A DNA stretch of 37,646 bases. Origin: Novosphingobium sp. (lineage in GTDB: Bacteria > Pseudomonadota > Alphaproteobacteria > Sphingomonadales > Sphingomonadaceae). The position numbers were made by a program, and so were the translations under genes. The stretch spans positions 1-37,646 of the forward strand of contig JAITWR010000107.1 in assembly GCA_031285165.1 (NCBI GenBank), in the 5' to 3' direction. The notes beneath the pieces are model-generated. The model was not told the origin of the DNA and did not search any database. It saw only the letters and a program-made list of their open reading frames with translations. Shown here piece by piece: positions 18,179 to 27,441 of the stretch (within the stretch, counting starts at the first letter, position 1; the number at the start of each line of letters is the position of its first letter).

Positions 18179-19891
18179 ATGGCGGAAGGGCTGGCCGTTG
18201 TTCACGGGATGCCGCTGGAGGATGAGCCCGGGCTCGGTGCGCTGACCCTGCCCGGCTTCCTGCGCGAAGTGACCGATCGTTATGACCCGCGCGAGGCGCT
18301 CGTCATGCACCGCCGCGACGGCGTGCCGGAGCGCTGGACCTACCGGGAACTGTGGGACCGCTCGGTCGCGGTGGCGCGCGCGCTGATTGCCTGCGGCACC
18401 GGCAGGGACGAGCGCATCGGCATCCTGATGACCAACCGGCTCGAATGGGTTTCGGCCTTCTTCGGCATCGGCCTTGCCGGCGGCACCGCGGTCGGCTTCT
18501 CGACGTTCTCGACCCCGGACGAGCTTGCCTGTCTGCTCAAGGCCTCGGCCGTCTCCACCGTGATGTTCGAGCGCAGCGTGGCCGGCAAGGACTTCGCCGC
18601 GATCCTGGCCGGGCTGGAGCCGCAGATCGCCACGGCCGGGCCGGGCCGGCTGGCCTCGGCTGCGTTTCCCTTCCTGCGCCGGCTGGCAATGGTGGATGCC
18701 GGGAAAGCCGCAGCCCCCGCCGGCGGCGCGATCGAGAGCTGGGAAGCCTTCCTTGCCCGCGGCGCCGCGGTTTCTCCCGCGCACGTCGACGCGCGCGCGG
18801 CGGCAGTGCAGCCCGCCGATCCGGCGCTGCTGTTCTTCTCCTCGGGTTCGACCGGCAGGCCCAAGGGTATTCTCAACGCTCATCGCGGGGTGAATATCCA
18901 GTCCTGGCGCTGGGCGCGGATCTACGGCTTCGATCACGAATTGCGCACCTGGTCGGCGAACGGCCTGTTCTGGTCGGGCAATTTCAGCATCGCGCTCGGC
19001 GGTACGTTCGCCGGAGGGGGGACGCTGGTGTTGCAGCCGGTCTTCGTGCCGGCCGAGGCGCTGCGCCTGTTCGAAAGCGAGCGCGTCTCGCTGGTCTATT
19101 GCTGGCCGCACCAGTGGGCGCAGCTCGAAGCCCTGCCCGGCTGGGACGGGGCGGACCTTTCCGGCTTTCACTATGTCGATGTCGAATTGAACCTGCGCCG
19201 CCCGCAGAAGTCCATCACTACCACATGGACCGAACCGCGATCCAGCTACGGCTCGACCGAGACTTTCACCATATCGACCGCTTTCCCGCTCGGCCTGCCG
19301 CGCGAGGTATGGGAAGGCACCAACGGCGAGGTGCTGCCGGGCAACACCGTCAAGATCGTCGATCCCGCCACCGGCGCAACGCTGAAGCGCGGCGAAACCG
19401 GCGAGATCGCGGTCAAAGGCCCGACGCTGATGCTCGGCTATATCGGCATTCCCGACGACGAGGCGCTCGACGCCGAGGGCTTCTACCGCGCCGGCGACGG
19501 CGGCTATCTCGACGAGCGGGGGCGGCTGGTCTTTCAGGGGCGGATCAACGATATCATCAAGACCGGCGGCGCCAATGTCTCGCCGGTCGAGATCGACTGG
19601 GCGCTGGCATCGTGCCCGGGAATCAAGGTCTGCAAGACGACCGGCGTGCCGCACGAGACGCTGGGCGAGATGGTGGTGACGCTGATCGCGCCGGAGCCGG
19701 GCCATCCGCTCACCGGAGACGAGGTGATCGCTTTCCTCAAGGCCAGGCTTGCCAGCTACAAGGTGCCGCGCAAGGTGATCTTCGTCGGCGCCGGGGAACT
19801 GGACCTCACCGGCACTGCCAAGATCAAGCCGGCCGAGGCACGGGCGCTGGCGGCGCGCAAGATGGCGGAGGCCGCAGGCGGTGCCGGCTGA
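18179..19891 (+). CDS. AMP-dependent acyl-CoA synthetase/ligase
   Basis: LLFFSSGSTGRPKGI, YGSTE, YRAGDGGYLDERGRLVFQGRINDIIKTGG, LTGTAKIKP. Confidence 0.92.
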   Translation: MAEGLAVVHGMPLEDEPGLGALTLPGFLREVTDRYDPREALVMHRRDGVPERWTYRELWDRSVAVARALIACGTGRDERIGILMTNRLEWVSAFFGIGLAGGTAVGFSTFSTPDELACLLKASAVSTVMFERSVAGKDFAAILAGLEPQIATAGPGRLASAAFPFLRRLAMVDAGKAAAPAGGAIESWEAFLARGAAVSPAHVDARAAAVQPADPALLFFSSGSTGRPKGILNAHRGVNIQSWRWARIYGFDHELRTWSANGLFWSGNFSIALGGTFAGGGTLVLQPVFVPAEALRLFESERVSLVYCWPHQWAQLEALPGWDGADLSGFHYVDVELNLRRPQKSITTTWTEPRSSYGSTETFTISTAFPLGLPREVWEGTNGEVLPGNTVKIVDPATGATLKRGETGEIAVKGPTLMLGYIGIPDDEALDAEGFYRAGDGGYLDERGRLVFQGRINDIIKTGGANVSPVEIDWALASCPGIKVCKTTGVPHETLGEMVVTLIAPEPGHPLTGDEVIAFLKARLASYKVPRKVIFVGAGELDLTGTAKIKPAEARALAARKMAEAAGGAG

Positions 19892-19918
19892 ACCGGCAGC
19901 CGCCCCGGCGCCGCCCCG

Positions 19919-20764
19919 TCATCCTCCCATGAAGGCCGCGCTGATTGCCCCGGTGAAAACGCCGCTGGCAAAGCCCTGGTCGGTGTAGAGGAACGATCCC
20001 GTCACCGCGCCGCACAGCGGGCTGTTCATCAGGATCAGCGGCCAGGCCTGCTCTTCCGCCGTCGCCATGCGGCCAAGCGAGGGGAAAGGCCAGGCGGCGA
20101 TGAATTCGTCGGTCATGATGTCTTTGGAGGCTTCGGCAAAAGCGGTCCTGGTCGGGCAGGGGCCGATGGCGTTCAGGCGGATGCGGCGGGTGTTGCCCAG
20201 TTCGACCGCCTTGTTCTGCACCCAGACGACCAGCATTTCCTTCGAGCTGGTGTAACCGTCGCGCACGCGGTTTTCGGGATCGGCCTCGCACCAGGCATAG
20301 GCCTCGTCGGGATCGGCGATCGCCAGCAGTTCGAGGCTCTGCTGAAGATTGCGCTGCCAGCCCATCGCCGCATCGGACGAGATCAGCGCGATGCCCGCGC
20401 CGTCACGCACCGAGGGCAGCAGTTCCTCGACGAAAAGACGCGTGCCGATGTAGTTGACGCGCATGCAGTACATCGCGCCTTTCACATGCGGCGGCAGGCC
20501 GGCGCAGGGAAAGACAAAGTCGATCGGCGCGATGTCGGCAAGGCTCCGGGCGGTGGCGCGGACCTGGGCGAAATCGGACAGATCGCACTGGCGGAAGCTC
20601 TCGCAGCCGATCCTGGGGGCCTGGATGTCGACGATGTGGACTTTGGCGCCAAGCTCGCCGAGGATGCGCGCGGTCGCCTCGCCCATGCCCGAAGCGCCGC
20701 CGGTGACAACCACCGTCTTGCCGCTGTAGCCCAGTCCCTGCCCGAATCCGTCGGGATTGCTCAT
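19919..20764 (-). CDS. SDR family oxidoreductase, resembling the 3-alpha-hydroxysteroid dehydrogenase type
   Basis: TGGASGMG cofactor motif; YTSSK catalytic motif after a long insertion. Confidence 0.88.
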   Translation of the reverse strand: MSNPDGFGQGLGYSGKTVVVTGGASGMGEATARILGELGAKVHIVDIQAPRIGCESFRQCDLSDFAQVRATARSLADIAPIDFVFPCAGLPPHVKGAMYCMRVNYIGTRLFVEELLPSVRDGAGIALISSDAAMGWQRNLQQSLELLAIADPDEAYAWCEADPENRVRDGYTSSKEMLVVWVQNKAVELGNTRRIRLNAIGPCPTRTAFAEASKDIMTDEFIAAWPFPSLGRMATAEEQAWPLILMNSPLCGAVTGSFLYTDQGFASGVFTGAISAAFMGG

Positions 20765-20816
20765 GGTGTAATCTCCTTCATTGCGTGAACGGTACGAAGC
20801 GGTGGCGGCCGTTTTC

Positions 20817-21545
20817 CTAAACAGTCCAGCCGCCGTCGACGTTGTAAACCTGGCCGGTGATATAGGCCCCTTCGGGCAGCGCAAGGTGCGTGACGAGCGC
20901 GGCGACTTCTTCGGGCGTGCCATAGCGCTTGAAGACAAGCGGACCTGCGCCGACATTGCCGCGGTCGCTGCCCGCCGGGTTGCGCTCGGTGGCGATCGGG
21001 CCGGGATTGACCAGGTTGGCGGTGATCCGCCGCTCGCCCAGATCGCGCGCGAGCCCGCGCACCATGCCGGCCAGCGCGGCCTTGCTGGCGGCATAGAGGG
21101 TTGCGCCGGGGCCAGGCAGGGTTTCGGCAATGCTGCTGCCGATGAGGATGACGCGGCCATCGTCCGCCATCACCCGCGCCGCCTTGCGCGCGGCGTAGAA
21201 CGGCGCGCGGGTGTTGACCGCGAAAGAGCGGTCGAAAGCATCGTCGGCATAGTCGGCAAGCGCGCCGGTGATAGTCAGGCCGGCGTTGCAGACGAGGATG
21301 TCGAGCCGGCCCAGCTTCGCCACGGCGGCGTCGATCGCCGCATCCTGCGCGGCGATATCGGAAACGTCGCAGCGGATCGCGGTGCCTCCGATCTCGCCCG
21401 CCAGCCGGGCCGCGTCCTCGCCGCGGTTCTGATAGAACATCGCGACCGCCGCGCCCCTGGCCGCCAGCCCGCGGCTGATCGCGCCGCCGATGCCGCGCGT
21501 CCCGCCGATGACGATCGCCGCCTTGCCGGAAAGCGGCAGGCTCAC
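20817..21545 (-). CDS. SDR family oxidoreductase
   Basis: IGGTRGIGGAISR, YAASK catalytic motif, YNVDGGWTV C-terminus; GTG start overlaps preceding stop. Confidence 0.9.
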   Translation of the reverse strand: MSLPLSGKAAIVIGGTRGIGGAISRGLAARGAAVAMFYQNRGEDAARLAGEIGGTAIRCDVSDIAAQDAAIDAAVAKLGRLDILVCNAGLTITGALADYADDAFDRSFAVNTRAPFYAARKAARVMADDGRVILIGSSIAETLPGPGATLYAASKAALAGMVRGLARDLGERRITANLVNPGPIATERNPAGSDRGNVGAGPLVFKRYGTPEEVAALVTHLALPEGAYITGQVYNVDGGWTV

Positions 21546-21946
21546 GGGATCGTCTTGCCCTCGGCTTCCATCTCGGCAAACGCCTCAAGGATCGCCGCCT
21601 TGGCCGTGTTGGCGATCGGGAAGCCGGTGTACACCAGCGCCGAGTAGAAGATCTCCTCGAAATCCTGCCGGGTCAGGCCATTGGCCACGCCCATGCGCGT
21701 GTGCATCTTGATCTCATCGACCTGGCGCAGTCCGATCAGCATGCCGAGAACCGCGAAGCTGCGCAGCTTGCGCGGCAGTTGTTCGTCACGGGTCCAGATC
21801 TGGCCGAACGGCAGTTCCAGCGTCCACCTGGCCTGAAGCGAGCCGAAGCCTTCGCCGCTTTCACCGAAAGCCTTGCAGCCGTCGGCCATTTCCCGGCCAT
21901 AGATCTCGCCGAACAGCGCGTGGCCCTTGTCCATGTTCTCGCTCAT
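21542..21946 (-). CDS. Carboxymuconolactone decarboxylase family protein
   Basis: LRSFAVLGMLIGLRQVDEIKMHTRMGVANGLTRQDFEEIFYSALVYTGFPIAN. Confidence 0.88.
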   Translation of the reverse strand: MSENMDKGHALFGEIYGREMADGCKAFGESGEGFGSLQARWTLELPFGQIWTRDEQLPRKLRSFAVLGMLIGLRQVDEIKMHTRMGVANGLTRQDFEEIFYSALVYTGFPIANTAKAAILEAFAEMEAEGKTIP

Positions 21947-21966
21947 CGATCTTCTCCTCTCCAGGC

Positions 21967-23037
21967 TTATCCAACTTTGGTCAGCGCCCCGCCCCTGGCC
22001 GACGATTCGCGCATGGCATCGAGTATCTGCATCGAGGCGAGCCCGTCGCGGAACGTCGGGACCGGCACCGGCGATGCGATCGCGCGCCCGTCGATAGCCG
22101 CACGCAGCGCCTCGCAGAAGCGGGTGAACGGGCCGATCTCGAAATGCGACAGGCGGCGGCTCGAATCGGGATCGGCCGCGGGCGGCGGCGGGGGGAGCCG
22201 CAGATCGGCCGGAACGTCCAGCTCACGCGTGCCCTGCCTGTCGGCGACGAAGACCTTGCCGTTCTCCATCCAGACCGTGCCCCTGGTGCCGGCGCAGCGC
22301 CACAGCGTCGTCATCGGCCCCCAGGCGCCCGCGCTCTGCTGCATCGCCCCCTCGACACCGCTTTTCAGCCTGAAGCGCATCGAATAGGTGTCCTCGCAAT
22401 CGGCCTGACGCTCGGAAACGAGGAAGAGATTGGCGCTCAAAGTGTCGAACTCACCCAGCCAGGCGCGGATCTGGTCCATCATGTGCGAGCCGCCGGCGCC
22501 GAGCCAGCCGCCGCCCTGGGCCTTGTCGAACCACCACGACGGCAGCGGCGTTTCGGGATCGGCACAGAACGGGATGAACTGGTCCATCACCAGGAAGCGC
22601 GGATCGCCGATCATGCCTTCGGCGATGGCGCGGCCGAACAGCGCGCGGTCGGGCATCCAGCGGAATTCGTGCGCGACCATATTGACCACGCCGGCCTTTT
22701 CGGCCGCGTCCACCATCTGCTGCGCTTCGGCGGCATCGAAAGCGAAAGGCTTTTCGCAGACGACATGGCAGCCGCGCGCGATCGCGGTCAGGGTGAGCCC
22801 GGCATGGGTGCCCGGCGGCGTGGCGATCGTGACGACTTTGGCGCCGGTCTGCGCGATCGCCTCGTCGAGATCGGTGAACGTGCGCTCGATGCCGTTCTGC
22901 CGGGCACGGCGCGCAAGCTTCTCGGGCGTCGCGCCGATCAGGCCGACGACTTCGAAGCCGGTGGCGCGCAGCGCGGGCACATGGATGCGGCAGCCGAAGC
23001 CGGTGCCGACGACGAGTGCGGGGACAGGAGCGGTCAT
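21967..23037 (-). CDS. Gfo/Idh/MocA family oxidoreductase
   Basis: VVGTGFGCRIHVPALRATGFEVVGLIGATPEKL; CEKPFAFDAAEAQQMVDAAEKAGV. Confidence 0.92.
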   Translation of the reverse strand: MTAPVPALVVGTGFGCRIHVPALRATGFEVVGLIGATPEKLARRARQNGIERTFTDLDEAIAQTGAKVVTIATPPGTHAGLTLTAIARGCHVVCEKPFAFDAAEAQQMVDAAEKAGVVNMVAHEFRWMPDRALFGRAIAEGMIGDPRFLVMDQFIPFCADPETPLPSWWFDKAQGGGWLGAGGSHMMDQIRAWLGEFDTLSANLFLVSERQADCEDTYSMRFRLKSGVEGAMQQSAGAWGPMTTLWRCAGTRGTVWMENGKVFVADRQGTRELDVPADLRLPPPPPAADPDSSRRLSHFEIGPFTRFCEALRAAIDGRAIASPVPVPTFRDGLASMQILDAMRESSARGGALTKVG

Positions 23038-23058
23038 GGTTTTCTCTCTTTTCGTTCC

Positions 23059-23076
23059 CCTCCCGTTTGCGGGAGG
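23059..23076. other. Intra-operon hairpin CCTCCCG-TTTG-CGGGAGG
   Basis: 7-bp perfect stem between the MDR stop and the Gfo/Idh/MocA start. Confidence 0.5.
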
Positions 23077-23084
23077 AGCAGGGG

Positions 23085-24092
23085 TTACATCACCACATGC
23101 ACTTTGGTTTCCTCGTTCGGCCCGCGCAGGCGCGCCATCGTCGCCGGCAGGTCGAGCAGCGGCACATTGCCGGTGATGATCGCCTTGGGGTCGCAGTGGC
23201 CCTTGTCCATCTGGTCGGCGATGTAGTGGAATTCCTTCAACGAATAGCCGACCGCGAACTGGATCGCGGCGCACTTGTAGCTGGCCATGCCCGGTATCAG
23301 CGGGTCGGGCGATGTGCAGAAGCCCAGGCTGACGATCTTGCCGAACTGTGCGACGTGCATGACCGCCCTGGTCAGCATGCCTTCGGCCCCGACCGCCTCG
23401 ATCACCAGTTGTGGCGATCCGCCCAGCGCTTCGATCACTTCGCCGACTTCGTTATCGCCATAGGGGATGAAGGCATCCGCGCCCATATCGAGGCACAGAT
23501 CCCGGCGACGGTCGGAGCGTGACATGGCGACGATCCTGCCCGCGCCGAGCCGCCGCGCCCAGTAGATCGCATAGAGCGCCACCGTGCCGCCGCCGAGCAC
23601 CAGCACGCGGTCGCCCGGCCTGATCTGCGCGAGCTTCACGCCGTAGAGGCTGATCGCCAGCGGCTCGATCAGCGCGCCGTCGGCCATCGAGAGCACTTGC
23701 GGCAGCCTGGTGGCAACACTGGCGGGAACCCTGGCCAGTTCGGCAAAACCAACCATCGCCGTGCCGGGCATCGCCTGGCACAGCACGTTGTTTTCCAGCG
23801 TGCGGCAGGACGGGCATTCGCCGCAGGCGACCGAAGGCAGCACGGCGATGCGCTCGCCAACGGAAAAGCCGGTGACATTGCTGCCCAGCTCGATGATCTC
23901 GCCCGCATATTCGTGGCCGAACTGCGTGTTCGTGCCGAAGTCCCACATCGTGCCGCGGGTGAATGAAAGGTCCGTGCCGCAGATGCCGCAGCGCGACACC
24001 TTGATGATCACGTCATCGGGGCCGGGCTGCGGATCGGGCAGATCCTCGATAGTGACGGCCTGCCCGCCGCCCGGATAGATCGCTGCTTTCAT
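23085..24092 (-). CDS. Zn-dependent medium-chain alcohol dehydrogenase
   Basis: CGICGTDLSF, GHEYAGEI, four-Cys structural Zn lobe CGECPSCRTLENNVLC, LVLGGGTVALYAI. Confidence 0.93.
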   Translation of the reverse strand: MKAAIYPGGGQAVTIEDLPDPQPGPDDVIIKVSRCGICGTDLSFTRGTMWDFGTNTQFGHEYAGEIIELGSNVTGFSVGERIAVLPSVACGECPSCRTLENNVLCQAMPGTAMVGFAELARVPASVATRLPQVLSMADGALIEPLAISLYGVKLAQIRPGDRVLVLGGGTVALYAIYWARRLGAGRIVAMSRSDRRRDLCLDMGADAFIPYGDNEVGEVIEALGGSPQLVIEAVGAEGMLTRAVMHVAQFGKIVSLGFCTSPDPLIPGMASYKCAAIQFAVGYSLKEFHYIADQMDKGHCDPKAIITGNVPLLDLPATMARLRGPNEETKVHVVM

Positions 24093-24135
24093 GGGATTCC
24101 TCGCAATGACGAAACGGGAAGCGAAACCGGATCGG

Positions 24136-25326
24136 TCAACCTTTCTGCTCCACCAGGTCGTAGCGGTCGATATAGTCCCCGTACTGCTCGCGCACCTGCT
24201 CGGCGGTCATGCCGAAATCGGCGAGGTCATAGCGGTGGACACCGTGCTGCATTTCCGGCTTTTCGGCGATGCGCCGGGCGAATTTCGCGCGCAGATCGTC
24301 GTCGATCTCCATGCCGATGAAAGCATAGATGCGATCGAGCACGGCCATCGGATCGCGGTGGAAATCGCCGTGGACAACGTCCATCACCTGCCCCGGATAC
24401 CGCGTGCGGGCCGCTTCGGCGTCACGCACCGCCCTGGCCCATTTGCCCGCCTCACGCGCCAGCATGTTGTGCGCGCGCTGTTCACGGCGGCCTTCCTCGT
24501 AAATCGGGTGCAGGTTCATCAGCAGCGAACAGAGCGAGGGGACCGCCCTGGCCGGATCGCGGTGCGTCTGGATCACTCTGGCATCGGGATAGGTTGCGAA
24601 CAGCAGGTCGAGCTGTTCGATATGGCCGGGGTTCTTCAGCAGCCAGCGCTTTTCGGGCTCATTGCTGCCGATCAGTTGCACGCAGCGGCGATAGTAGGCG
24701 TAGGCCGCATCCTCGGGCTGGCTCTGCCGCCAGGCGTCGTAAGTCGGCGAGGACCAGCTTCCGCAAGCCCAGATGTTGCTGTTGAAGCTGTGCCACAGGA
24801 TCATGCAGCATTCATGCACTTCCTCGGCCGCGCGCAAGTGGGCGGCGCGCGTGTCGGAAGCGGCATAATGCGTTTCGAGCTGGGCGACGGTGCGGCGGAA
24901 TTCCGGATAGTCCTGCCAGGTTGCGATCGGCGGGCGCGGCATCGGATTGTCGATCAGCCAGGTCTGCAACCCCTGGAAACGCGGGTCGACCGCCATCAGC
25001 CGGTGCAGCGCGGTGGTGCCGGTGCGCGGCACGCCGGTAATCACGACCGGGCTGGTAATCGGGTGTGCATCGAAGCCGGGATTCTGCTTCATCGCCCTGA
25101 TCGCATGTGCCCGGCTGCGCAGCACGCCGATCACCTGGCCCCAGGCGCCGCGCTTGCCCTGCTCGGAGAAATGCGGGTCATAGTCCATCGACTGAAGCAT
25201 GACCTTGAGCGCAGGCAGGTAGTCGGTGGGGCCGAAATCGTCGCCGCCGACTTCTCCGGCGACCAGCTCATGCAGCCGGTCGATCGAGGTGCGGAAGTTT
25301 TCGGGCGGATCGTAGCTGAAATCCAT
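24136..25326 (-). CDS. Sulfotransferase family protein (PAPS type)
   Basis: VVITGVPRTGTTALHRLM (5'-PSB-like loop), VIQTHRDPARAVPSLCSLL (3'-PB-like). Confidence 0.88.
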   Translation of the reverse strand: MDFSYDPPENFRTSIDRLHELVAGEVGGDDFGPTDYLPALKVMLQSMDYDPHFSEQGKRGAWGQVIGVLRSRAHAIRAMKQNPGFDAHPITSPVVITGVPRTGTTALHRLMAVDPRFQGLQTWLIDNPMPRPPIATWQDYPEFRRTVAQLETHYAASDTRAAHLRAAEEVHECCMILWHSFNSNIWACGSWSSPTYDAWRQSQPEDAAYAYYRRCVQLIGSNEPEKRWLLKNPGHIEQLDLLFATYPDARVIQTHRDPARAVPSLCSLLMNLHPIYEEGRREQRAHNMLAREAGKWARAVRDAEAARTRYPGQVMDVVHGDFHRDPMAVLDRIYAFIGMEIDDDLRAKFARRIAEKPEMQHGVHRYDLADFGMTAEQVREQYGDYIDRYDLVEQKG

Positions 25327-25352
25327 CGTTTCAAATCCCTGGTGCAGTCACC

Positions 25353-26138
25353 TTACGCATCGGGAATGCCCCCGAGCGAAGGCCCGCCGTTCACGCCGAT
25401 CGTCTGGCCGGTGATGTAGGAAGCCGCATCGCTGGCGAAGAAGACGATCATGTTGGCCATTTCGTCGGGCGTGCCGGTGCGGCGCAGGGGGATCGCCTTG
25501 CCCATGTCGTCGGGTTCGAGCCCCGCGACTTTCCAGGCATCGAGCACGCGTTCCGATGCGATCGCGCCGGCCGCGACGCAGTTCGCGCGGATGCCGTGCT
25601 TGCCCCATTCGGCGGCGGTTACCCTGGTGAACATCTGCAATGCGGACTTGGCGGCAGAGTAATGCGCGCCGCCGCGCACGCCGTTCTCGCCGGCGCCCGA
25701 GGAGATGTTGACGATCGCGCCCGATTTCTGCGCGATCATGTGCCTGCCCGCCTCGCGCGTGGCGAAATAGGCGGAACGCACGTTCAGCTCGAAGATCGAA
25801 TCCCAGCCGCGCGTCGGGATGCTTTCCAACGGCCCCATGCGGGTGCCGCCGGCGTTGTTGACCAGGATATCGACCCGGCCGAACGCGTCGACCGTGCGCT
25901 GGACCAGCGCGATGACCGCGTCCTCGTCCTTCACGTCGGTCGGCACGGCCAGGCAGCGGCTGCCGCTTTCCGCGGCGATGCGCGCCGCGGCGGCTTCCAG
26001 TTCATCCACCGTGCGGCTGCAAATGACGACATCGGCGCCGAGCTTTGCGAATTGCAGCGCGGTGGCATAGCCGATGCCGGTCGCCCCGCCAGTGACGATG
26101 GCCACGCGGCCGGTAAAATCGAGTTGTTCGGTAATCAC
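25353..26138 (-). CDS. SDR family oxidoreductase
   Basis: VTGGATGIGYAT, YSAAK catalytic motif, TIGVNGG; GTG start overlaps preceding stop (GTGA). Confidence 0.92.
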   Translation of the reverse strand: MITEQLDFTGRVAIVTGGATGIGYATALQFAKLGADVVICSRTVDELEAAAARIAAESGSRCLAVPTDVKDEDAVIALVQRTVDAFGRVDILVNNAGGTRMGPLESIPTRGWDSIFELNVRSAYFATREAGRHMIAQKSGAIVNISSGAGENGVRGGAHYSAAKSALQMFTRVTAAEWGKHGIRANCVAAGAIASERVLDAWKVAGLEPDDMGKAIPLRRTGTPDEMANMIVFFASDAASYITGQTIGVNGGPSLGGIPDA

Positions 26139-27313
26139 CAGCGACGTCTCCTCTGGCATGCACGGACTCGGATGCGCAATTCCTCTGCGCGTTGCTCGGG
26201 CGTCACCACCGGCGTATCGGCCGGCAGGTGCGCGCGCAATTCGGCAAGCTTCACCCGCTTGATCGTCGGCAGCGGCTCGCTGTCGCAATCGTACCAGCGG
26301 CCGTAGATGCCGCCCTCGGTGAAGCCCGCGGGATCGAGCCAGTTGGGCACGCCGGGGTCATCGAGCGAGATCACCGCGCGGAACTTGCCGTCCGAACCCA
26401 GCCGGGCCATCGCGCCGTTGGTGCTGGACAGGCGATAGACGTATTCCAGCGCGTTGAAATAGGGGTCGTTGAGCTGGATGTTCCAGTAAGGGCAGCGGTT
26501 CGGGATCTCCGTCTCGATGATCAGCGCCTCGTCCGGGTCGAACTGGAAATTCGCCGGCCAATAGACCTGCTTGACCAGCGCGCCGGGCATACGGATCGGC
26601 TCGAACACGTTCCAGCCGACCCGCTCCATCACCCCGTTCTGCATGGCGAAATAGAGGTTGGTCTTGCGCCTGGGAAACTTCGCCATCTCGCGGATGCGGT
26701 CGAGGATCTGCCCGGGCGTCAGCCGCGGCTTGGGCGGCACTTTGTCGAGACATTCGATCGACAGCACCGGGTCGGTTTCGCTGGCCCAGTCGTACATGCG
26801 GTAGCGCAGGTACATGCCGCCCGCGCCGGGATCGATTTTCGCCCACTTGCCGGTATAGCCGGCAGGCCGCTCGGCGCTGAAGATCACTTCGAAATCCTCG
26901 CCCGGCGTCAGGCCGAGGTCGGTGTCGTCATAATCGTTGTGCGCCTTGTTTTCCGGCATCCGGTCGGCCGTGCCCGAAAACACCGCCTGGGTGGTGAAGG
27001 ACAGGATCTTGCAGGTGCCGCGGTTGCCGCTGACGCGATAGGTCAGGTCGCCGCGGATCGGCGTGAACACGTAGATATCGTCGGGGTTGGGCTGCAACGT
27101 GTAAACCGGATTCCACAGCGGCCCCCAGTCGGGATGCTCGGGCGTCGCATGGAAATACATGAAATAGGCGAACGACAGGCTCGTCATCGTCTGGCGATAG
27201 ATGTCCGCCCGATAAGCCGGGTCGTCGGGCCGCCAGGTCTGCGCAAGATTTGCCACCGCGCCTTCGAGGTCCGCCAGATAGGGCAGTATCGCCGGTTCGA
27301 TCTCGACCGTCAT
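26135..27313 (-). CDS. DUF1214-like domain protein
   Basis: PNPDDIYVFTPIRGDLTYRVSGNRGTC ... YWNIQLNDPYFNALEYVYR ... AVISLDDPGVPNWLD. Confidence 0.75.
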   Translation of the reverse strand: MTVEIEPAILPYLADLEGAVANLAQTWRPDDPAYRADIYRQTMTSLSFAYFMYFHATPEHPDWGPLWNPVYTLQPNPDDIYVFTPIRGDLTYRVSGNRGTCKILSFTTQAVFSGTADRMPENKAHNDYDDTDLGLTPGEDFEVIFSAERPAGYTGKWAKIDPGAGGMYLRYRMYDWASETDPVLSIECLDKVPPKPRLTPGQILDRIREMAKFPRRKTNLYFAMQNGVMERVGWNVFEPIRMPGALVKQVYWPANFQFDPDEALIIETEIPNRCPYWNIQLNDPYFNALEYVYRLSSTNGAMARLGSDGKFRAVISLDDPGVPNWLDPAGFTEGGIYGRWYDCDSEPLPTIKRVKLAELRAHLPADTPVVTPEQRAEELRIRVRACQRRRRW

Positions 27314-27369
27314 CGTCTGTTCCTCTCCCAAAGTCGGCCGCCGAACGGGCGGATGCCGGGAATCATATC

Positions 27370-27389
27370 AAGATAGTATATACTATCTT
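27370..27389. promoter_or_regulatory. 20-bp perfect AT-rich palindrome, putative operator of the minus-strand operon
   Basis: AAGATAGTATATACTATCTT, 57 nt upstream of the first gene of the operon. Confidence 0.8.
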
Positions 27390-27441
27390 TCTCTTGGCAA
27401 GCCCGGATTCCGTCGTCGCGCCGGCCGATCCGCGGCAAATG

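Noticed and set aside
18017-19705. 562-aa minus-strand ORF
   Set aside because: Antisense to acyl-CoA synthetase; composition typical of shadow ORFs
20765-21160. N-terminal extension of the SDR ORF 19919-21160
   Set aside because: Overlaps another SDR in a different frame; conserved SDR start is MSNPDGFGQ at 20764
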